Of a stretch of 64,000 nt of DNA, positions 57,854 to 64,000 are shown one piece after another (position 1 is the first letter of the stretch; each line of letters opens with the position of its first letter). This DNA is from Promicromonospora sukumoe 327MFSha3.1. GTDB lineage: Bacteria; Actinomycetota; Actinomycetes; Actinomycetales; Cellulomonadaceae. The notes below the pieces were generated by a model. It was not told where the DNA came from, searched no databases, and worked only from the letters and a program-made list of their open reading frames with translations. Location of the stretch: contig NZ_ARQM01000011.1 in the NCBI RefSeq assembly GCF_000385135.1, positions 868,001-932,000 on the forward strand, given 5' to 3'. Position numbers and translations under genes: made by a program.

Positions 57854-59491
57854 ATGACCGTCGTCCTCAGTCGTCCCCGGACGTCCCACCGGCAGCTCCC
57901 CGCTGTCGTCGCGGCCGCCGTCGCGCTCACGCTCGGCGCCGCCGGGCTCGCCGCGCCGCAGGCCGCGGGCGCGGTGGCCGGACCACCACCAGAGGCCACA
58001 GGAGCGCAGCACGTGCCGACACTCAGCTTCACCGACCCGGACACGCAGGCCCTGCTGGGCCCCGCCTACGCGGGCGCCCTCACCAACCTGCTGGAGACCA
58101 ACACGGTGCCCTACGACCCGGACGTCTACGACGGCTCGGGCCTGATGGACCCGGAGGTCGGCACGTTCTTCCGCGCGGGCGGCGGGTACGAGCAGCCCTG
58201 GACCCGGGACGCCTCGGTGAACTCGTGGAACGCCGGGAGCCTGCTCGCCCCCGACGTCGCGCGCAACACCCTGTGGTCGGTCGTGACGCGGGAGGACGAC
58301 GGCTCGCTCGTGGTCCAGCAGGACAACCAGTGGTGGGACCAGGTGGTCTGGGTCCCGGCCGCCTGGAACCACTACCTGCTCACGGGCGACCGCGCCTTCC
58401 TGCGCGACGCGTTCGACACGGCTGCCCGCACGATGGCGGTCCGCGAGGCACAGCAGTGGGATGCCGGCTACGGGCTGTTCAGGGGCCCGTCCTTCTTCAA
58501 CGACGGGATCGCCGGGTACCCGGACGGGATGCTGGCGGCGACGGACGACGGCGAGTCGGACAGCAGCTTCGTGCTCGACTACGCGAACACCGCGACCCAG
58601 CTCGCCCTGAGCACCAACGCCGTCTACCACCAGGCCTACGTGAGCCTCGCCGCGATGGCCGACGAGCTCGGGCGGCCCGGCGGCGTCGCGCGCGGGTACG
58701 CCCGCGACGCCCACCGGCTCGCCGCGTCGATCAACGAGCACTTCTGGCAGCACGACCGCGGCTACTACGGGTACACGACCCCGACCGAGGGCCCCGCCGC
58801 CGGCGAGCTGCAGGACTACCAGGAGGGGACCGGCCTGGCCTTCACGATCCTCTTCGGCATCGCGGACCGGGCACAGGCCCGGTCGATCGCCCGGAACACC
58901 CACGTCTCGCCGTACGGGATCACCGACGTGTACCCGCGCTTCGACCGCTACGCCGCCGCCGGGTACGCGGGCCGGCACAACGACATCGTCTGGCCCGTCG
59001 TGCAGGGCTTCTGGGCCGACGCGATGGCCCGGTCCGGCCACCAGGCGGAATTCGCGGAAGAGGTGACGACCCTGGCCGGGCTGTACGGCCGCCAGGACAG
59101 CTTCTTCGAGATCTACGACGCCACCACGGGTGCCGTCGACGGCGGCTACCAGACCGGTCACGTGTGGGACTCCCAGCCGGAGCAGACATGGTCGGCCACC
59201 GCGTACCTGCGGATGATCCACGACGGCGTGTTCGGTCTGCGGCCGACGCCGGACGGCCTCGACCTCGCCCCGGTGCTCCCGGCCGGCTGGGGTGACGCGA
59301 CGCTCAGCGGCCTCCGCTACCGGGACGCCGACCTGACGGTGCGGCTGCACGGGTCGGGCGACAGGGTCCGGTCGTTCGCGCTCGACGGGGTCCCGCAGCG
59401 TCTCGCGCACGGTGCGGCGCGCATCCCGGCGGACCTGACCGGTCCGCACACGCTCGACGTGGAGCTGACCGGCGGAGACCAGCCCGACTGA
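57854..59491 (+). CDS. Secreted six-hairpin glycosidase
   Basis: This 545-residue protein has a Sec signal peptide (VVAAAVALTLGAAGLAAPQAAGA) and a long (alpha/alpha)6-barrel-like domain: PWTRDASVNSWNAGSLLAPDVARNTLW, QQDNQWWDQVVWVPAAWNHYLLTGD, FNDGIAGYP, DYQEGTGLAFTILFGI and HVWDSQPEQTWSATAYLRMIHDGVFGL. A C-terminal beta domain is present. The pattern resembles amylo-glucosidase/trehalase/rhamnosidase-type barrels; I cannot fix the GH family. Likely catalytic acids include the Asp in PWTRD and Glu in QEGTGL or QPEQTW. A LacI-type operator upstream suggests carbohydrate-responsive expression. Confidence 0.75.
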   Translation: MTVVLSRPRTSHRQLPAVVAAAVALTLGAAGLAAPQAAGAVAGPPPEATGAQHVPTLSFTDPDTQALLGPAYAGALTNLLETNTVPYDPDVYDGSGLMDPEVGTFFRAGGGYEQPWTRDASVNSWNAGSLLAPDVARNTLWSVVTREDDGSLVVQQDNQWWDQVVWVPAAWNHYLLTGDRAFLRDAFDTAARTMAVREAQQWDAGYGLFRGPSFFNDGIAGYPDGMLAATDDGESDSSFVLDYANTATQLALSTNAVYHQAYVSLAAMADELGRPGGVARGYARDAHRLAASINEHFWQHDRGYYGYTTPTEGPAAGELQDYQEGTGLAFTILFGIADRAQARSIARNTHVSPYGITDVYPRFDRYAAAGYAGRHNDIVWPVVQGFWADAMARSGHQAEFAEEVTTLAGLYGRQDSFFEIYDATTGAVDGGYQTGHVWDSQPEQTWSATAYLRMIHDGVFGLRPTPDGLDLAPVLPAGWGDATLSGLRYRDADLTVRLHGSGDRVRSFALDGVPQRLAHGAARIPADLTGPHTLDVELTGGDQPD

Positions 59492-59558
59492 CCGTCACGT
59501 TCCGTGCGCCCCGTCCGTCACACCGGTGAGGCACCACCCGACGGAAGGACGGACAGCG

Positions 59559-59999
59559 ATGAGCACGCAGGCACTGGACGACGAGGCGGCGATCCGGAGC
59601 CGGCTCGACGGGATCGTCGAGGGGCTCCGGGCCAAGGACCTCGACCGGCTGCGGCAGGTCTACGCGGCCGACGTCGTCTCGTTCGACGTCGAGCCGCCGC
59701 TCCAGCACGTGGGCGTGGACGCGAAGCTGGCGAACTGGGCGCGGGTGTTCGCGGTCTTCGCCGAGGTCCGCTACGAGCTGCGCGACCTGGACCTCACGGT
59801 CGGCGACACCGTCGCGTTCGGGCACGGCTTCGGCCGGCTCAGCGGCACCCTCGCGGACGGCACCGCGACGGCCGGCATGTGGGTGCGGGCCACGTTCTGC
59901 CTCCGCAAGGACGGCGGCACCTGGCTGGTCGCCCACGACCAGGTCTCGGTGCCGCTCGACCTGCGCACCGGCAGGGGGCTGACCGACCTGGAGCCGTGA
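59559..59999 (+). CDS. SnoaL-like/NTF2-fold protein
   Basis: The 146-residue protein has the NTF2-like layout: DEAAIRSRLDGIVEGLRAKDLDRLRQVYAADVVSFDVEPPL, then a curved sheet ending in VRATFCLRKDGGTWLVAHDQVSVPLD. Family members range from ketosteroid isomerase-like enzymes to stress proteins of unknown role. GAAGGA precedes the ATG. No catalytic assignment is possible. Confidence 0.8.
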   Translation: MSTQALDDEAAIRSRLDGIVEGLRAKDLDRLRQVYAADVVSFDVEPPLQHVGVDAKLANWARVFAVFAEVRYELRDLDLTVGDTVAFGHGFGRLSGTLADGTATAGMWVRATFCLRKDGGTWLVAHDQVSVPLDLRTGRGLTDLEP

Positions 60000-60020
60000 C
60001 CGGCCGGGCCCCGGCGCCGG

Positions 60021-60054
60021 ACCGCGGCCGCTGCCTCCTGGCGGCGGTCGCGGT
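60021..60054. terminator. Hairpin between convergent genes
   Basis: ACCGCG (60021-60026) pairs with CGCGGT (60049-60054), with inner GCCGC/GCGGC pairing. The gap is 67 bases between convergent stops. Confidence 0.45.
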
Positions 60055-60066
60055 TCCTCTCCGGCG

Positions 60067-60693
60067 TCACGCCATCTCTGGCACGTGGAGGTGCGCGAAC
60101 GCGATCTCCATCTCCTCGAGACCGTCGACCGTGGCGCCCAGCTCACGGACCACGCGCTCGCGGATGTGGGCGGTGGCCTCCCGCGCGCGCACGACGGCCT
60201 CCATGCTGTCGAACGCGGTGGTGCCCACGGCCCGGCCCCGCTCGCGGTCGACCATCAGGCTGCCGCTGCAGAACCCGTCCATCTCCTGCAGCTGCGGCAG
60301 GATGACCATCCGGTAGAGGTCGATACAGCGGTCGACCATGTCCTGCCCGCCGCTCAGCCAGGTGAGGCGGGCACAGGCGCCGTCGGGCGTGGCATGGTCG
60401 CGGTGCACGACGGCGGCCTCCCACTGGTTGACGTCGCTGCCCCCGGTGCTGCCCAGCGCCTGGACGGCCCGCTCGCGCAGCGGGAGCACGGCGTCGGCGC
60501 TCGCCAGCATGGCGTCCATGGACTGCCACGCCGTCGTGGCGATGCACCGGCCGGACTCGCGGTCGACCAGCATGGACATCCCGACGCAGCCGTCCATCGC
60601 GGTGACGGCCGGGAACACGTCCTCGCGAACGATCCGCAGCCCGTCGTCGATCCCCCTGGGATCACCCTGGACCTCGGTAGTGCGTACGTACAT
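60067..60693 (-). CDS. Two-repeat antibiotic-biosynthesis-monooxygenase-like protein
   Basis: The 208-residue protein consists of two tandem ferredoxin-like (dimeric alpha/beta barrel) repeats. Each has MDGCVGMSMLVDRESGRCIATTAWQSMDAML-type and MDGFCSGSLMVDRERGRAVGTTAFDSMEAVV-type segments, at about residues 35-65 and 145-175. Single-domain relatives are ABM or YgiN-like quinol-linked monooxygenases. No cofactor motif is visible. ATG 60693 gives MYVRTTEVQ as N terminus. Function unknown. Confidence 0.75.
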   Translation of the reverse strand: MYVRTTEVQGDPRGIDDGLRIVREDVFPAVTAMDGCVGMSMLVDRESGRCIATTAWQSMDAMLASADAVLPLRERAVQALGSTGGSDVNQWEAAVVHRDHATPDGACARLTWLSGGQDMVDRCIDLYRMVILPQLQEMDGFCSGSLMVDRERGRAVGTTAFDSMEAVVRAREATAHIRERVVRELGATVDGLEEMEIAFAHLHVPEMA

Positions 60694-60797
60694 GTCGGAC
60701 TCTCCCTGTGTGCTCGGGGCAGCGTCCGGACGGCGCTGCCGTCGCTCTCCACACTCCGCCGCCGGGTGGCACAGGTCAAGGCCGGAGCCGCGGGATC

Positions 60798-61055
60798 TCA
60801 GCGCCGCAGCTCGACGGCGCTCAGCCCCGCGAGGCTCAGGATCACGCGGTCGCCCGTGTCGACGACGGTGGCGAGCACCCGGTCGCAGCTGGCGCACCTG
60901 GCCACGAGGCCGGGGGCGTCGGTCCAGACCATGGCCTCGGCGATGGGGGCGGTGCGGCCGCAGCCCCCGCACCGGCCGCGGGCGGCGGTGACGTCGGAGC
61001 GGAACACCTCCGAGAGCGCACCGGCGAGGACGTTGCCGTCGAGGTGGTGTGTCAT
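60798..61055 (-). CDS. DUF6510 family zinc-ribbon protein
   Basis: This 85-residue protein has two CxxC pairs, CGGC and CASC, framing a short sheet, with LDGNVLAGALSEVFRSDVT at the N terminus. It matches small proteins (DUF6510) that accompany sulfite-oxidase-like and ferredoxin-reductase genes in actinobacteria. It starts at the base before the reductase stop, so the three genes form one operon. Confidence 0.8.
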   Translation of the reverse strand: MTHHLDGNVLAGALSEVFRSDVTAARGRCGGCGRTAPIAEAMVWTDAPGLVARCASCDRVLATVVDTGDRVILSLAGLSAVELRR

Positions 61056-61817
61056 CTAAAGACCTCCGAAGCGCTCGGTGTGGATGTCCGCCGCGGCGTG
61101 GCCCAGGTCCTGCAGCCAGCGGGCGACCGTCTCGACGAAGCCCGTCGAGCCGCAGACGTAGACGTGCGGGCGCTGCTCCGCGGCGACGGTGCGCGCGGCG
61201 AGGGCGTCCCTGGTGAGCCGCCCGACCGGGTCGGCCCAGCCGTCCGGCGCCGCCCGCGTGTAGACGAGGTCGAGCGCGAGCGTGGGCCCGGCGAGCGCAG
61301 CGAGCTCGTCGGCGAAGAAGACGTCGGCGGGCGTGCGGGCCGAGTACAGCAGCCGGAAGGGCACGGTGTCGGCGGCGGCGCCGTGCGCGGCGGCCATGGC
61401 GTACAGCGGCACGACGCCGGAGCCGCCCGCGACGAGCTGCACCGGGCGGGTGCTCCGCCCGGGCCGCCAGACGAAGAACGCGCCCAGCGGGCCGTGCAGC
61501 TCGACCTGGTCGCCGGGCCGCAGGTCGTGCACCAGGAACGGGGAGACCTCGCCCTCGGGCACCTCGTCGACCGCGAGCACCACCTGTCCGGCCGGCATGG
61601 CCGAGGCGACGGAGTAGGAGCGGCTCGCCTGGTAGCCGTCCGGGGCGGTGAGCCGCACGTCGAGGTGCGCGCCCGCCGGGCTCTCCGGCCACGTGGGCAC
61701 GTCCAGCGTGATCCGGACGGCGGACGGCGTCTCGCGGCGCGTCTCGACCACGGTCCCGGTGTGCCAGGAGACGCGGGGCCGGGGCGGGCTCGCGACGTCC
61801 GCGGGCTGCGCGCTCAC
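61056..61817 (-). CDS. Ferredoxin reductase-type FAD/NAD(P)-binding oxidoreductase
   Basis: The 253-residue FNR-family protein has an FAD domain (HLDVRLTAP, RSYSVASAM) and an NAD(P) domain (VQLVAGGSGVVPLYAMAAAH, HVYVCGSTGFVETVARWLQDLGH). No iron-sulfur domain is present. GTG 61817 overlaps the stop of the molybdopterin-type oxidoreductase (GTGA), suggesting it is the electron-transfer partner of that enzyme. Confidence 0.88.
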   Translation of the reverse strand: MSAQPADVASPPRPRVSWHTGTVVETRRETPSAVRITLDVPTWPESPAGAHLDVRLTAPDGYQASRSYSVASAMPAGQVVLAVDEVPEGEVSPFLVHDLRPGDQVELHGPLGAFFVWRPGRSTRPVQLVAGGSGVVPLYAMAAAHGAAADTVPFRLLYSARTPADVFFADELAALAGPTLALDLVYTRAAPDGWADPVGRLTRDALAARTVAAEQRPHVYVCGSTGFVETVARWLQDLGHAAADIHTERFGGL

Positions 61818-62407
61818 CAGTACCGCTCCTCCTTCCACGGGTCGCCGTAGAGGTGGTAGCCGTACTGCTCCCAGAAGCCCGGGTCGTTGTCGGGCATCAT
61901 CGTCAGGCCGCGCAGCCACTTGGCGCTCTTCCAGAAGTACAGGTGCGGCACGAGCAGCCGGGCCGGGCCGCCGTGCTCGGGGTCCAGCGGGCCGCCGTCG
62001 GCCTCGGTGGCGATCCAGGCCTTGCCGTCCAGCAGGTCCTCCAGCGGCACGTTGGTCGTGTAGCCGCCGTAGGAGTGCGCCATCACGTACTCGTGCTCCG
62101 ACTCCACGTTCTCGAAGACCTTGTCCAGGCTCACGCCGCGCCAGGCCATGTCGAGCCTGGACCAGTGGGTCACGCAGTGGATGTCGACCGTGACGTCCTC
62201 GACCCCGAGCGCGAGCAGCTCGTCCCAGCTCCACCGGTGGTCGGCGCCGGTCTCGTCGCGGATCGTGAACTCCCAGTCCGCGGTGTCGACCTGCGGGGTG
62301 GGTCCGGCGCTGAGCACCGGCCAGTCCTGGACCAGCGTCTGGCCCGGCGGGAGGCGCGGGTCCGCCTCGCGCCTGCGACCGGAGAAACCACGGGTGACGA
62401 AGGACAT
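61814..62407 (-). CDS. Sulfite oxidase-like molybdopterin oxidoreductase
   Basis: The 197-residue protein has the sulfite-oxidase/YedY molybdopterin domain: DIHCVTHWSRLDMAWRGV with the molybdenum-ligand C78, GGYTTNVPLEDLLDGKAWIATEADGGPL, and HGGPARLLVPHLYFWKSAKWLRGLTM. There is no Tat signal, so unlike MsrP it is probably cytoplasmic. It heads an operon with an FNR-type reductase and DUF6510. Substrate unknown. Confidence 0.9.
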   Translation of the reverse strand: MSFVTRGFSGRRREADPRLPPGQTLVQDWPVLSAGPTPQVDTADWEFTIRDETGADHRWSWDELLALGVEDVTVDIHCVTHWSRLDMAWRGVSLDKVFENVESEHEYVMAHSYGGYTTNVPLEDLLDGKAWIATEADGGPLDPEHGGPARLLVPHLYFWKSAKWLRGLTMMPDNDPGFWEQYGYHLYGDPWKEERYW

Positions 62408-62534
62408 GCGCACTCTCCTCCCGGCGACCGTGCCGCGCACGGTTCGATGGTGGGTTCAGCGTAGGGCCGCGACCGGCCCGCGGCGCGCGAACCGGCCCGT
62501 ACCGGAGGGTGAGATCGCGCAGTAGGGTCGCGCC

Positions 62535-63497
62535 ATGACTGGTGCGCCTGGTGAGCCGTTGCGGCAGGACGAGCTCGAGGTCTTCGAGGGCCTTCGCGGA
62601 CGGTTGGAGGCCATCGCGTACCGGCTGCTCGGCTCGGCGTCGGAGGCCGAGGACGCCGCGCAGGAGACGTTCCTGCGCTGGGAGGCGGCCGACCGGGCGC
62701 GGATCCAGGTGCCCGAGGCCTGGCTGACCCGGGTGCTGACCAACCTGTGCCTCACCCAGCTCAAGTCCGCGCGGGCCCGCCGCGAGGTCTACGTGGGCGA
62801 GTGGCTGCCGGAGCCGGTGCTGGGCGGCGACCCGATGCTCGGCCCGGCCGACACGGCGGAGCAGCGGGACTCCGTGTCCACCGCGGTGCTCGTGCTGATG
62901 GAGCGGCTCACGCCCACCGAGCGGGCGGTCTACGTGCTGCGCGAGGCGTTCGCGTTCTCGCACGCCGAGGTCGCGGACATGCTCGACCTCACCGAGGCGG
63001 GCAGCCAGCAGATCTTCCACCGGGCCAAGCAGCACCTGGCCGCGGAGCGCACCCGTGCGGCGGTGGACGCCGCGGTGGCCCGGCCGGTCGTGGAGGAGTT
63101 CCTGGCGGCGGCCACCAGCGGGCAGCTCGAACCCCTGGTCAAGCTGCTCACCGCCGACGTCGTGGGCGTGGGCGACGGCGGCGGCAAGGTGCCGGCGCGC
63201 GCGAAGGCGGTGCTCGGGGCTCAGGCCATGGCCAAGTTCCTGCGCGGCCTCTTCCGGCCGGCCGAGGCCAAGCGCGCCGCCCTGGGCGGCAGCCCGGACA
63301 TCTACGCGTGGACGGCCAACGGCCTCCCGGCGCTGGTCGTCGTGGTCGGCGACCAGGTGGTCGGCGTGATGACGCTGGAGGCGACCGCCGACGGGATCAC
63401 CGCGGTGCTCAGCCAGGTCAACCCGGACAAGCTCGGCCGGGCCACGCAGCAGTGGGCCGCCACGGAGCACGGGGAGCCGCTGATCAAGGGCTGGTGA
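62535..63497 (+). CDS. ECF41-group sigma factor with C-terminal SnoaL-like domain (SigJ-like)
   Basis: The 320-residue protein has region 2 (LRGRLEAIAYRLLGSASEAEDAAQETFLRWE), region 4 (LMERLTPTERAVYVLREAFAFSHAEVADMLDL) and the full ECF41 signature set: WLPEP, DGGGK and NPDKL. The C-terminal NTF2-like domain replaces an anti-sigma factor. The next gene, an FAD-dependent oxidoreductase, is the probable target. It differs from the ECF41 factor at 21.6-22.5 kb in keeping all canonical signatures. Confidence 0.92.
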   Translation: MTGAPGEPLRQDELEVFEGLRGRLEAIAYRLLGSASEAEDAAQETFLRWEAADRARIQVPEAWLTRVLTNLCLTQLKSARARREVYVGEWLPEPVLGGDPMLGPADTAEQRDSVSTAVLVLMERLTPTERAVYVLREAFAFSHAEVADMLDLTEAGSQQIFHRAKQHLAAERTRAAVDAAVARPVVEEFLAAATSGQLEPLVKLLTADVVGVGDGGGKVPARAKAVLGAQAMAKFLRGLFRPAEAKRAALGGSPDIYAWTANGLPALVVVVGDQVVGVMTLEATADGITAVLSQVNPDKLGRATQQWAATEHGEPLIKGW

Positions 63498-63505
63498 TCC
63501 GGGGC

Positions 63506-63523
63506 CTGTGACCGCCGTCACAG
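63506..63523. promoter_or_regulatory. Palindrome and possible ECF41 -35 element before the oxidoreductase
   Basis: CTGTGAC-CGCC-GTCACAG is a 7-4-7 palindrome. It contains CGTCACA (63516-63522), six of seven matches to the ECF41 -35 TGTCACA. The expected -10 CGTC is not found 16 bases on (GTTC instead), so a promoter is uncertain. Confidence 0.35.
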
Positions 63524-63599
63524 GTGCGATCTGTCAGGGTTCGGCGCGCTGTCCGGTTCAGGAGGCACAACCGTCCCGAACGACAGGAGCTGACGGATC

Positions 63600-64000
63600 A
63601 TGAAGCACCGCATCGTCATTCTCGGAGCCGGGTATGCCGGAGCCTCCGCCGCCGGCCGCCTGGCCCGCCGGCTGCACCCGGACGACGTCGAGCTCACCCT
63701 GGTCAACGCCGAGCCCGACTTCGTCGAGCGGGTCCGCCTGCACCAGCTCGCCGCGGGGCAGGACCTGAAGGCCCGCCCGCTCGCCGACATGTTCGCCGGC
63801 ACCGGGGTGACCCTGCGGGTCGCCCGCGTGACCGGCGTCGACGTCGACCGCCGGACGGTCGCCCTCGCGGGCGCGGACGGCGCCCCCGGCGCGGACGGAC
63901 CCGCCGAGCTGGCCTACGACACGCTCGTGTACGCCCTGGGCAGCTCGGCCGACGACCACCAGGTGCCCGGCGTCGCCGAGCACGCCCACGAGCTCGCGGG
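63600..64000 (+). CDS. NAD(P)/FAD-dependent oxidoreductase (NDH-2-like), 3' truncated
   Basis: The visible 133 residues start with the dinucleotide-binding motif IVILGAGYAGASAAGRLARRL and continue with TLVNAEPDFVERVRLHQLAAG and DTLVYALGSSADD. This is the N-terminal half of a type II NADH dehydrogenase-like or pyridine-nucleotide disulfide reductase-family enzyme. The gene runs off the window end. CAGGAG precedes the ATG. It is likely controlled by the upstream ECF41 sigma factor. Confidence 0.88.
   Translation, partial: MKHRIVILGAGYAGASAAGRLARRLHPDDVELTLVNAEPDFVERVRLHQLAAGQDLKARPLADMFAGTGVTLRVARVTGVDVDRRTVALAGADGAPGADGPAELAYDTLVYALGSSADDHQVPGVAEHAHELA

Noticed and set aside
59504-60316. Longer frames overlapping the SnoaL-like gene
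   Set aside because: They run out of frame with the recognisable NTF2-like protein and are Arg/Gly-rich shadows.
1-64000. CRISPR array, prophage or insertion sequence
   Set aside because: No regularly spaced repeats, transposase, integrase or phage structural genes were seen. The only tRNA has no attachment-site duplication that I could find.

Overview
The window is about 73% GC chromosomal DNA with very dense genes, many ATGA/GTGA overlaps and GTG starts. It carries actinobacterial markers: AdnAB, mycoredoxin, UvrD2, WhiB7, UPF0182 and ECF41 sigma factors. I infer a Micrococcales actinobacterium, probably near Cellulomonadaceae/Promicromonosporaceae. I see no insertion sequence, integrase, rRNA or CRISPR array.

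Region 1 (1-19.5 kb) is a conserved actinobacterial housekeeping block, with gene content close to the Mycobacterium tuberculosis Rv3193c-Rv3202c neighbourhood as I remember it. It holds adnA (5' truncated), adnB, nudC, a degenerate phosphotransferase, a PadR/HAAS membrane pair, mycoredoxin, uvrD2, whiB7, a ThiF-like protein, a DUF2342-type zinc metalloprotease, a YgjP-type metallopeptidase, a PDZ-Lon protease and a UPF0182 membrane protein. The 500-base whiB7 leader holds an AT-tract promoter, an upstream ORF and a textbook terminator, which together look like a translation-coupled attenuator.

Region 2 (19.5-28 kb) is mixed. It contains a nicotianamine-synthase-like enzyme, initiator tRNA-Met with its own promoter and terminator, and an NAD(P)-binding oxidoreductase. 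An ECF41 sigma factor follows, and it and the oxidoreductase are preceded by matching candidate promoters. Then come a CNNM/CorC protein, two Gfo/Idh/MocA oxidoreductases under a LacI regulator with a perfect 22-bp palindrome, and an Lrp/AsnC regulator.

Region 3 (28-41.2 kb) is catabolic. A branched-chain 2-oxoacid dehydrogenase operon (E1 alpha, E1 beta, E2) is divergent from the Lrp gene. Next is phenylacetate degradation: paaA-B-C-D-E plus an enoyl-CoA hydratase on the minus strand, and a TetR/PaaR regulator, hydratase, 3-hydroxyacyl-CoA dehydrogenase and paaZ on the plus strand. Matching PaaR-like sites precede both arms. No paaK, paaJ or paaI is in the window.

Region 4 (41.3-57.7 kb) is a Tad/Flp pilus locus. 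It opens with two tandem paralogues of 827 and 698 residues that start with a class III prepilin signal followed by very large, cysteine-conserved ectodomains I do not recognise. Then come DUF192, an unknown zinc-ribbon protein, CpaB/RcpC, a TadZ protein fused to a TadE-like pseudopilin, TadE, TadA, TadB, TadC, a histidine kinase/response regulator pair, the Flp pilin, an OmpA-like lipoprotein and a TadG-like protein. No prepilin peptidase gene is present here.

Region 5 (57.7-64 kb) carries a secreted six-hairpin glycosidase behind a LacI-type operator, a SnoaL-like protein, a two-repeat ABM-like protein, a sulfite-oxidase-like/ferredoxin-reductase/DUF6510 operon, and a second ECF41 sigma factor followed by a truncated FAD-dependent oxidoreductase.
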